DNA of 64,000 bases from Puccinellia tenuiflora (Eukaryota > Streptophyta > Magnoliopsida > Poales > Poaceae). A program made the position numbers and the translations under genes. Location of the stretch: positions 558,001 to 622,000 of the forward strand of contig QRDG01001525.1 in assembly GCA_012064385.1 (NCBI GenBank), read 5' to 3'. Of this stretch, positions 50,054-59,439 are shown in pieces. The notes beneath the pieces were generated by a model, which was not told the DNA's origin, made no database searches, and was given only the letters and a program-made list of their open reading frames with translations. How positions within the stretch are numbered: the first letter of the stretch is position 1; every line of letters starts with the position of its first letter.

Positions 50054-51176
50054 ATGCCTAGCTGGGACGACGGAGACGGCTCGAGCTCAAGCTGGTTGGG
50101 GGTAAGTTCCTTTCCCGATTTAGGGTTAGGGTTTCGTTCTTGATTTGGGGATTTCGTATTCTGCTCGTTTTGGTGTGTAATATGCGCCGTTCTTTGTCAT
50201 CCTGCTCGTAAAGGATACCGTGGAGAAGGATTATGCTCCAGATACGTGCGAGGACCCCAATTTCCACGGGCTGGCGGTCGGTTGCCCCGTTTGTGTCGCG
50301 GGCACAACCTCGAGCCGCAGAGGTGTGTTGCATTCGAAGGGACGAACACGGGCCGTAGATTCTACATGTGTTCAGTCGAAAACGTAAGTACAAATGGTAG
50401 ATTTGAATACCTATCTAGTTGACATGCTGCTAGCACTAGGTTTGGAATCTGCAGTACCTATCGAGTTGAAATGCTCAACATAGATGAATTAAGTGTTGTA
50501 GGTATATTGATTGCTTGATAACCTAGATATATTAGTTGACATAGAGTAATGCAGAAATGTAGGTAGGATGAATTCATAATGTTGGTCCTGTTTATCTTAT
50601 TTATATTGTTGTCAATTAGATGAATTCATATGTGATATGGTAATTAAATATTTGTAGGAAGTGAACAATTGTGGATTTGTGGCATGGGTAGATGAGGAGT
50701 GGCCAATAACACTGAAGAGTTCACTGTACAGACTATGGGGAATGTACAATGACAGCAATTCTGGTAGGATTGATGACCAGATACAGCATGGCAAGTTGAT
50801 GCAGGAGCTATCTTCTGAGAAGAAGAAAATAGAGAAGAAATACTCAAGTCTAATGGATGATGTCAGCAGATTCATTGATGTGAATGTGCAGAAAACTATG
50901 AAGGAGAATTATGAGAAGATTAAGTCTGGTGAAGTGGATGATTTGAAGGAGATGAAGAATAGAGTCAAAGAGGTAAACAGTGAGTTGAGTGAGCTGAAGC
51001 AGGTGCACAAATCTCAAGCAGAAGTTATGAAGGCCAATAAGCAAAAATGGGATGAAGAAAAAGAAGAACTGAAGCAGGAAAAGAAAAAACTTGAGTATGC
51101 TATGTTTGATCTGTTCAATGCTAGTAATGACAACAAGAGGAAGCTGAAGAAAATTAAGGAAATCTTAGATGAGTGA
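50054..51176 (+). CDS. GRF zinc-finger plus coiled-coil protein carried by MULE-2
   Basis: Three exons: 50054-50101 (MPSWDDGDGSSSSWLG), 50214-50383 and 50658-51176. Exons 2 and 3 together hold a zf-GRF domain: CRGHNLEPQRC, FEGTNTGRRFYMC, NNCGFVAWVDEEWP. Such zinc fingers bind single-stranded nucleic acid in other proteins. From about residue 95 the protein is a long charged coiled coil ending KLKKIKEILDE. The exon 1 phase leads into another frame at the start of exon 2 (DTVEKDYAPDTCEDPNFHGL), and a shift of one or two bases near 50285 is needed to reach the GRF frame, so this copy is probably broken there or uses different splicing. The left TIR ends 139 bp before the ATG and probably contains the promoter. 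Confidence 0.7.
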
Positions 51177-51458
51177 TTTCTGTTGTTTTCATCATGAATG
51201 ACATGTGTTGAATTTGTATTGTTTGTTGAACTAGTACTGAATTTGAACAAGTAGAAGTGTGTCTATTTCTGTATTGTTGAACTTGTACTGAATTTGAACA
51301 AGTAGAAGTGTCTGTTTCTGTTGTTGAACCAGTACTGATTGTGTATTGTTTGTTAATGTTTAATTAAGTGACAGCACAAATGTTTAGGAGTAGGACAAAT
51401 GTGAGAGTACCTTGTGCAGGATTAAGAGGGGAATTAGTTCATGGATAATGATGAATAA

Positions 51459-52185
51459 GGTCGTCGATGACCCCTAGGGTTCTCGACAATCCTAATGTAA
51501 TGGTTTTGAAATGATGAGAAAAGGTCGTCGATGACCCGAGGGTTCTCGACAACCCTAATGTAATGGTTTTGAAATGATGAGAAAAGGTCGTCGATGACCC
51601 CGAGGGTTCTCGACAACCCATATGTAATGGTTTGAAATGATGAGAAAAGGTCGTCGATGACCCCGAGGGTTCTCGACAACCCATATGTCATTAAAAATGA
51701 TGAAAAAAGGTCGTCGATGACCCCGAGGGTTCTCGACAACCCATATGTCATTAAAAATGATGAGAAAAGGTCGTCGATGACCCCGAGGGTTCTCGACAAC
51801 CCATATGTAATGGTTTGAAATGATGAGAAAAGGTCGTCGATGACCCCGAGGGCTCTCGACAACCCATATGTCATTAAAATGATGAGAAAAGGTCGTCGAT
51901 GACCCCGAGGGTTCTCGACAACCCATATGTCATTAAAATGATGAGAAAAGGTCGTCGATGACCCCGAGGGTTCTCGACAACCCATATGTCATTAAAATCA
52001 TGAAAAAAGGTCGTCGATGACCCCGAGGGTTCTCGACAACCCATATGTAATGGTTTGAAATGATGAGAAAAGGTCGTCGATGACCCCGAGGGCTCTCGAC
52101 AACCCATATGTCATTAAAAATGATGAGAAAAGGTCGTCGATGACCCCGAGGGTTCTCGACAACCCATATGTCATTAAAAATCATG
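51459..52185. repeat. Minisatellite array 1, about 12 copies of a roughly 60-bp unit
   Basis: Each unit contains GGTCGTCGATGACCCCGAGG, then GTTCTCGACAACCCATATGT, then a spacer ATTAAAATGATGAGAAAA or a variant with AATGGTTTGAA. Unit starts fall at about 51459, 51527, 51588, 51648, 51708, 51768 and onward to 52133. Two spacer variants alternate, which implies higher-order duplication. Long open minus frames here are a by-product of the repeat. Confidence 0.93.
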
Positions 52186-52440
52186 AAAAAATCATCCTAA
52201 CATTATTTGATATTTTTACATGTCATTAAAAATCATGAAAAAATCATCCTAACATTATTTGATATTTTTACATGTCATTAAAAATCATGAAAAAATCATC
52301 CTAACATTATTTGATATTTTTACATGTCATTAAAAATCATGAAAAAATCATCCTAACATTATTTGATATTTTACATGTCATTAAAAATCATGGATACATT
52401 ATTTGATATTTTTACATGTCATTAAAAATCATGAAAAATC
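52171..52440. repeat. Minisatellite array 2, about 6 copies of a roughly 52-bp unit
   Basis: The unit TCATTAAAAATCATGAAAAA plus ATCATCCTAACATTATTTGA and TATTTTTACATG repeats from 52171, nearly identical. The last copies are shortened. Its first words match the spacer of array 1, so array 2 appears to have grown out of it. Confidence 0.9.
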
Positions 52441-54232
52441 ATGGATACAAAATGCTTTCTGCCTTGCCCTGTAAGCTATGCTTCTTGGGACTTCCACTCC
52501 ATAATTGATCTTTGCATTGTCAATAAGTGTGTCAACAGTTGTGTTGGGATCTGTTCTAAACAGCAGACACAGATTTCTGGGCTAGCCAATCAATGCTAAC
52601 TCTGGTGTTCTCTCCATGTTGTAGACAGGTGTGCTTGTTTCTGAACTTTCTGATACAGAAAGTCTTCTCATGTGCAATCTTGGAGGCTGTCAAAAAAAAT
52701 GGACAACCTTGGGCTTTTCCTTCATCTGTGCAAGTGACAATTATTCTTGAAGGTGCATTTCTATGAAATGCATAATTCCTAAGCTGAGCTATGTGGAAAT
52801 TTCTAAGAGCAACTCTGAATTCATAAACATCTGTAAAGCACAGCTTCAAAGCAAATTGCTCACATGGGTTAGCCCTACTGGGATCATACCAAACCCTCTT
52901 CTTTAACTTCTTTAGCCTCCTCTTTTTCCCACTGGCTAACTCCATTTCTTCTCAGCAAAATCATCTGCACTGTCACCAAATTCATCAGAGTCGATCTCCT
53001 CATCATTTGAAGGTACAAATCATCCATTTGTTCATCATCTGAAGCATAGTGAGACCTACTAGTAGGCCCTTGCCTCACTACTTTTTTCTTCTCTGCAAAG
53101 TACTCAGGTTCTGCCATTTCAGTTTCAGCCCATCCATCTTCTTCATCCTCTTCTTCATCTTCTCATAAATTTCTTCAACATCTGTATCCCCTTCAAAGTG
53201 TGAAAAGATGTCCTCCCTTTGCATTTTCTGCCTTCTCATCTTCTCCAATATTTCAACAAGCTCAGGGTCTTCTTCTCTTACTTTCTTCTGCCTCTTCAAT
53301 TTTTTCACTAACTCCACTTCCTCCTCTACCATGTTCTCTTCTTCATCATCAGATATGACATCAACACAAATTTTCCCTTTGATTTGTCTGCAAATTGGAG
53401 CTCTGTTGGGTGCCAAGATAAAGAACTTCTGACAAATCAACAGCCACTGGATAAAGCCCTTCATCATCTGATTTGATTCAGTAGTGGAGCTCCTCCTTCT
53501 TCTCTGTTGAATCCAACTGGCCAGGATGCATTTTTTTTTCAACACAGTTATATTCAGTACCTTCTCATTTTCAAAAATAGCTATCATCTCATCCACCTTT
53601 GCCATGCTGTCAATGACCTCCATGCCTTCAACTCCTTTCCCCTTTTCTTTAACATAATACATGCCATCTCTAATTCCATACCCATGTCCTTCTATCATTG
53701 CTAGCAGATTCAGAACTGTTATGTCAGATTGGCCAATAGTTCTTTCCAAATTATCCTCACCAAGAAACTCCCAACTGACATCATCAAGACTACACATGCA
53801 GATGCAGGAAAATAATTGAAATTAATTAAATCCTACCAGGAAATAATTATTAAGTGCAAAATACAGTTCTACCACAGATGAATATCAGTAGCCACGACAG
53901 TTCAAAATTCGAAATACAGATCAAATTCATAAAGATTTGAGGGTTGCAGGGTTCAAAGAATTCCATAATTTAGGGTTAGGAACTTACTCCACTGCCCCAA
54001 ACGAGCTAGACCACTCCTGGCTGGTCTTCAACGGTGACGCGAGCACCGCCTCCGAGAAAGCTACGGGCGACTGCGGCTTCTCGATGTGGGAGGTCACGCC
54101 ACCACGACCGCCTGCGGACGAACACGCGCCGCTACGCAGGCCTCCATCCACGCGGCGGCCGCTGACGGATTCGCCGCCGGATTCGTCGCCGACGAGGTCT
54201 CCATATTCGCCGCCGGGAGTCGCCGCCGCCAT
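52440..54232 (-). pseudogene. MuDR-type MULE transposase, N-terminal half only, frameshifted
   Basis: Exon 1 (54232-53988, minus) begins MAAATPGGEYGDLVGDESGG just inside the right TIR and ends at a GTAAGT donor. Exon 2 resumes in phase at 53789 as LDDVSWEFLGEDNLERTIGQ. An acidic/basic middle segment follows, with frameshifts near 53110 and 52930. Then comes the MuDR DNA-binding domain (about 52865-52590): DVYEFRVALRNFHIAQLRNY, RIIVTC, CPFFLTAS, FCIRKFRNKHTC. One more shift leads to RTDPNTTVDTLIDNAKINYG, and the frame ends near 52440, where the repeat arrays begin. The catalytic DDE domain and zinc knuckle are gone, replaced by the arrays. It therefore cannot transpose itself. Confidence 0.85.
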
Positions 54233-55189
54233 TGTCTGAACAGGGGTGGGAGAAGACGCGCGCGCAGCGGGAGCGGGAGCTCAACCCTAACCCTATCGGA
54301 AAAAGAGTGGGGCCACACGGCGCCGTTAACGGCCGTCAACGGCCGTGCCGGTCGGCCGACGCGGGGTGCCACGTCAGCACTGACAGTGGGTCCCGCCTGT
54401 CGGATTCGGTGTCAATTTGCCGTAAATCCCCGATCAGTGCTATTTGCGAAAAACCAACCTCAATGTGGTAGTTTCTTGCGATTCAAACGAAAAGTGGTAG
54501 TTATTCGAATTTTGACCCGAAAAGTGGTAGTTCTATGCTAACAACTCTCTCGTACCTGTACAGTTTCACGCGCGCCAGACTCTCGTGCCCCTCCATGGCC
54601 ACGGAGCACCTCTCGTACAGGGCCGGCACCGTTAGGGCGCCGACCGCGGCCGCGTGGCAGAAGGAGGGGAGGAAGCGGGCGAGGCCGCCGAGGAGGGAGG
54701 CGGCGGCGAGGCAGAGAAAGAGACCGGGGTCGGCGTGTCCGAGCGCAATGCGGCGGAGAGGTGCGTGAGGCCGGAGTGGAGGAGGGACTCGAGTGCGGGG
54801 GGCGGCCGAGGAGGAGGCGCGCCGCCTTGGACCACGCGAAGAGGACCGTGAGCAGGAGGAGTAGCACGTTGCAGGACAGCGACAGCCGCCGTGTATCCGC
54901 TGCCGAGGGAGGCGAGGAGGATCCAGGAGGATACGGTGGCCGCCAGAGCGAGGAAGCTCGCCTCCGCCAGTCCGCCCGGCCTCGCCGCCACAGCACCACG
55001 TCCGCCACCGCGATTGCAATTCAATTTCGGGAAGATTCGTTGAGCTTGCTCTGCTTTTGCTTGCTTCGGTGTGTGCATGGACAGGAGAGAAATACCGGCA
55101 GAAATGGAATCAAGTCAAAGAATGAAATCACTCGACCGAATACTCTGGCATGGTGGCGAACTGGTGATCTATGGACGAATGAACGAATC

Positions 55190-55230
<41 letters not shown>

Positions 55231-55233
55231 AAA
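55190..55233. repeat. (GAAA)n microsatellite
   Basis: About ten GAAA units in a row, in AT-rich intergenic DNA upstream of the reticulon-like relic. Confidence 0.95.
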
Positions 55234-55482
55234 GGATTATTCACTACCGTTTCTTCCTCCAAACTGTTGATGATTACAATATTGTAGTGTCATTCGGTGT
55301 TTCATCATAATTATGGATGCTTTGATTCGTAGGATAGAGAAAGTATATGAATATGAAACATATAGGATTGGCATGAGCATGACGTGTCTAATTAAATTCT
55401 ATGGGAAGAGTATCTCTTTTTGATTGTGTGAAGGAATTTTTTTCATGAAACTGGACCTCGTGTTATTTTTTTATATGAATTA

Positions 55483-55876
55483 GGTCCTCTTTAGATTGAA
55501 GGAATTTCATAGGAATTTTGGAGAATTCCAATCCATGGAAACTTTTCCTATGGAATCCCGTTAGATGATAGGATTGAACCCTTACAATTCCTAAGGAATC
55601 CATTCCTATGCCCCCTATTTCATAGGATTCTTAACATGAGCTCAAACCTCATTTTTAGTTTTCCTTTAAGAAATCCAATGCACTTACACTCTACCTCTCT
55701 CTACTCTCTCTCCTCATTCCTGTAAAATTCATGTGTTTGTTTTCTGCGCACCATCTAAAGGCGGCTCGTATAAAATTCTAGTGTTTTGAAATCCTGTAGG
55801 AACCGAAATACATGTCATCTCAATCCTCTGTTTTTCATATTCCTACGTTTAAAAATCCTGCAATCCAAAGAGGCCC
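55483..55876. mobile_element. Tourist-like MITE with TTA target duplication
   Basis: The ends GGTCCTCTTTAGATT and AATCCAAAGAGGCCC are inverted, and TTA flanks both sides (55480-55482 and 55877-55879), as in PIF/Harbinger MITEs. The interior is full of AGGAATTTCATAGG-like words. A second similar terminus (AATCAAAGGAGCCC, then TTA) at about 56000-56013 suggests a nested or tandem partner. Confidence 0.75.
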
Positions 55877-56039
55877 TTACACTACAAGATTCCTATAGGT
55901 TTATTTGCTATGGAATATGATCCTATGAATCAAACGGTACCCAAAGAAAACTTTTCATAGGATTCCAATCCTATACAAATCCTATGAGAATCTTTTGAAT
56001 CAAAGGAGCCCTTAAATTTTTTAAGGTGATAGATATTTC

Positions 56040-58250
56040 AATCATCTATTTTGTGTTTCTGATGTCGATTTTCTCTTTCGTGAGTCGGAGCTAGACATCA
56101 ACTATTTTCTTGGGATGAAGCTCACATTGTGTCTGCATCATGATATAATTATCATAGTAAGAAGTGTACCAATAGGATAGTCATATTCGGATTTCCTTTT
56201 ATTTTTTGTTTTTCTGGGTTTAGTTCTCCTCGGATGAGTTTCTCCGATTCATCTAATTTTGTATAGTTCATCTTATTTTCTTTTCTGCGTGTCTACTCTA
56301 TTTTTTATGAACTTTATCCTGATCCCAACAGTACAAAAGTGGGAGGTTTTAACCGTTCTCCTGCTTGTACATTGTGGATCTTTCTGTATGAAAGGGGATT
56401 TTTTTTTTGTTATTCTTCCCTAGTGATCTTTGGAGTTTTTACTTCTCTTCTTCTGATCGAACGGACCATTTTTATTGTACTCTATCACGGCATCCTTATA
56501 GTAGACATCTACTCCCTCCGTATCAAAATATAAGATGTTTTGGACTTTTACTTTCCATCCGTATCTAGACATGTTTTGAACCTTGCACTAAAACATGTCT
56601 AGATACGGATGGAAAGCAAAAGTCCAAAATATCTTATATTTTGATACGGAGGGAGTACTTATTTATTGTTTCCTCAAATTAAATCAGTGAAAAACACCCC
56701 AAAAAAAGGAGAGGTGTATTGGGAGGACGTTGTGACAAACTATAATAAACAAAGTGTGTCCGACCAGAAGAGGATCGGCAAAAATTACAAATATCACCGG
56801 TGAAGAACTAAGGAAGATCTTGTTTTCTAAAAGATGCATATGTGAGTGCAATGCAAACTGCAACTCATGCAGAAAACCCTCGCCATGTACAAGTAAGAGA
56901 ACAATCAAAACTTCACACTTTTCTACTTGTGAGATAAGGTTGAAGTCCTTAAATATTGAGTAGACAAGCAGAACAACAAAAAAGAAAAGAAGATCAAACC
57001 ATACAAAATAAGATGAATCAACTAATTCGTCCCATGGGAACTAAATCCACCAAAAAAATAAAAGGAAAGGGAAAACCAAAGATGATTGTCCTATGGGTAC
57101 ATTTTCTCACAATGACGGTTGAGGTGCAGTTCTGACTCTTGAAAGAGAAGTTTGAGATCGAAAAAACAAAATAGAGAGTTAAATGTCTATCACCTACAAC
57201 TAATTACGACGAACATCTTTCACATGGACGAATTTTAAAGAATTGAACATCGAATGTCACTAAACATTTTAGTGACCAACTATGTGGAAAGATGCAACAA
57301 TAGTGAATATATACTTTATTTTTTAAGATTTCATTGTCCGTATCTTTTCTTAAAGTATGTTATTATGTGGAGTTGATTTAGTTTGTTAAATAAATGTTAT
57401 TAGAACAACAATTTAGCACTTCTAAATACGAGATTTTTGTATTCAATAAGACGCCTTACGCATGAATTGGTGTGTCCGAGTAGGTCACGATGTTTATAGG
57501 GTTTTTAGATATTTAAGATTCTAACCATCTATACAAATCAACTTGTTATAAGCAAAGTATAAGCCTTATTTTCCAAAAAAACGATGTGAATTAAGCAAAG
57601 TAAAAAATGAAACATACGCTCGTACTAGTCTAGCAAATCGATTTCAAGTCTCGCGTTTGCAGCTTCTTCACGCATGATCGTGTGCATGGTTACCGCGCGA
57701 CCGTGTTCATTGTGGGCCCACGACCAACCGTCCTCTTATTTATCTCTTTTTGTCTTTTCATCTCCTTCGTCCCTTTCATCTCCCGACCACACCAACACCA
57801 TCTCTCCCGAGTACACGATGAACGAGCACCACGATATACATCGTGGCGATGGCCGAGAGCCACACCGAAGAAGACGTCGACGAGGATAGAGCGAGCCGGA
57901 TGCGATCAATGCACTTAGCGGTGTGGGTAGGGGTGCGGTTGGCACTAGAGAAGAAACGTTGATGGAGGATCTTTGAGGAAAGGTTGGGGACGGTGACAAG
58001 CCGGCGAGGAGGAGAGGTTTGAGAAAGACGGTGCGATGAAGCGGCTCACGGGCGGCGGTCCGGTCGAAGATGGCTGCGGGGCGGAGCCGATCTGAAGTGT
58101 GGTGTAGCGGTTAGTCTCGCTCTTCTTCTTCCACCTCTCCGGTGTGGTCCCTTCAGAGAGGCGACATTGCTACACTATTGGTCGAAATTTTGACCTTCGT
58201 CGCTAGAACTACTATAAAATAATAGATCTGAAACATATGCGCATGCTTAA
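56040..58250. repeat. Repeat block A (first of three)
   Basis: It is homologous to block B (59440-61500) and in part to block C (63170-63988). Shared landmarks are GATGTCGATTTTCTCTT, the GCATCATGATATAAT motif, GGGAGGACGTNGTGACAAA, AAACTTCACACTTTT, and TCGCGTTTGCAGCT near 57655. Block A has its own Stowaway insertion. Between 57660 and 58200 it diverges into GC-rich DNA with unrecognised short frames. The short frames ITGEELRKILFSK and CNSCRKPSPCTSKRTIK hint at an ancestral coding exon that I cannot name. Confidence 0.65.
56512..56655. mobile_element. 144-bp Stowaway MITE
   Basis: CTCCCTCCGTATCAAAATAT and its exact inverse at the right end, with TA on both sides. The interior arms (ACATGTTTTGAACC / CTAAAACATGTCTAGATACG) fold back almost completely. 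It is absent from the equivalent place in block B. Confidence 0.93.
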
Positions 58251-58448
58251 TCAAAGAAAATATTTATTAGATTATTATTGGAACCAGATATTCAAACAAA
58301 TCGCGAAAGGGGAAATGGGAAATTAGGTTCTTACCAGCCGTCAGTGATGTGACTCCAGTGGTCTAGGCGGAGGAAGGTGTTGGCAGTTCCGTAAAATATA
58401 AAATTAGAGCTTATATAGGCATTCATTGAATTGGCTGAGGGTTCATAT

Positions 58449-59221
58449 ACTCCCTCCAGTCCGGTGTATTGGGCTTGTTACAGGTAGCTGCACGACCAAG
58501 GTAAAAACTATTGGCTATGACTGGAGTATAGTCTGGTTGTTTTTCTCCTATCACCGTTCCCTTCGGTTAATGCAATTAATTAGGAAACACACTTGAAGCG
58601 ACCTAGAGGCTATCTCTTCGGAACCATGAGGCGTGTTAGCGAAGCATGCAGATAGTTTTCACACGCGCATGTAGAAATGTTTTACCACCTAAAATAGAGG
58701 GCTCGGGCGTGGCCAAGAGTAATATACGGGGAGAGAGAAATTAAGCGCCAATTAATTAGGCTAGTTAATGATTGTGAGCTTTATTTCGCCGGTGTTTTGG
58801 AACAAATACTCCCTCCGGTCCGGTGTATTGGGCTCGTAGTGAAAATCTATTTGTTCCGAAACACCGGCAGAATAAGACTAACAACCATTAACTAGCCTAA
58901 TTAATTGGTAGGGCTGGCCTTCTCTCTCCCCGTATAATTATTCCTGGCCACACCCGAGCCCTTTTATTTTAGGTGGTAAACCGTTTGTACATGCGCGTGT
59001 GAAAACAATCTGCATGCTTCGCTAACACGCCTCCTGGTTCCGAAAGGATAGTTGTGGGCCTTTGTCGCTTCGACTATGTTTTCTAATTAATTGCATTAAC
59101 CGAAGCAAACTCTGACAGGAGAAAAACAACCAGACTATACTCCCGATCGTGACCAATAGTTTTTACCTTGGTCGCGGTGCTAGCTCTAATAAGAGCAATA
59201 CATCGAACCGGAGGGAGTGTT
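58449..59221. mobile_element. About 770-bp long-inverted-repeat foldback element
   Basis: The left arm (58449-58808) and right arm (about 58847-59221) are inverted copies, roughly 85% alike by eye over about 360 bp, separated by a roughly 40-bp loop. Outer ends are CTCCCTCCAGTCCGGTGTAT and the inverse of CTCCCTCCGGTTCGATGTAT. The loop contains a further copy of this terminal motif (58809-58840). The structure may be two head-to-head MITE copies. No protein is encoded. Confidence 0.85.
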
Positions 59222-59439
59222 GTAATAATATTTTATTTAACAAGCTAAAGCAACTCTACATAATAACATATTTCAAAAAATACATATAAAATGTTATATT
59301 AAATTGCTTCCTGAGACTACTATTGCTTCCTAAGACTGTTGAACGCTAAAATATTTTGGTGCTCTTCGGTGTTCCATCTTTGAAAGTTGTCGACCATAAT
59401 TAGATTCTTGTAGGTGCTAAACATTTTACTATTTTTTTG

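Larger units (their letters stand above)
49669..54547. mobile_element. MULE-2: 4879-bp Mutator-like element with two gene units
   Basis: The TIRs are about 245 bp (49669-49914 and 54303-54547), nearly identical, starting GAGTTGTTAGCATAGAA. They are flanked by a perfect 9-bp duplication. Inside, a GRF-finger gene runs rightward from just inside the left TIR. A MuDR-type transposase gene runs leftward from just inside the right TIR. The two converge on a 1-kb zone of minisatellite arrays. This mirrors the layout of maize MuDR, where mudrA and mudrB are convergent and driven from the TIRs. The near-identity of the TIRs and duplications suggests recent movement, but the transposase core is missing, so it must have been mobilised in trans or decayed since. 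Confidence 0.92.
49585..55016 (-). pseudogene. Reticulon-like (RTNLB) gene, frameshifted and split by MULE-2
   Basis: Reading the minus strand from about 55016 gives pieces of a plant reticulon domain in order but in alternating frames. First comes ADVVLWRRGR, then EASFLALAATVSSWILLASL, then LSCNVLLLLLTVLFAWSKAA. ALESLLHSGLTHLSAAL, GLFLCLAAASLLGGLARFL and AVGALTVPALYERC follow. Two long hydrophobic hairpins and the terminal PxLYE motif match reticulons, which shape ER tubules. At least three one-base shifts separate the pieces. After VKLYRYE the MULE (49669-54547) interrupts. The minus frame appears to continue beyond it at 49667-49600 to a TGA. It could instead be a live gene with sequence errors in GC-rich DNA. 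Confidence 0.55.

Noticed and set aside
51434..52184. Several long minus-strand ORFs with a repeating peptide (GCREPSGSSTTF, WVVENPRGHRRP)
   Set aside because: They exist because the 60-bp repeat is free of stops in several frames; copies drift between frames and there is no start context or domain.
51459..52440. Direct-repeat array resembling a CRISPR
   Set aside because: The units are contiguous without unique spacers, the context is a plant transposon, and there are no cas genes.
54535..55310. Plus-strand ORFs over the reticulon-like relic
   Set aside because: They are Arg/Gly-rich opposite-strand shadows and run into the (GAAA)n microsatellite.
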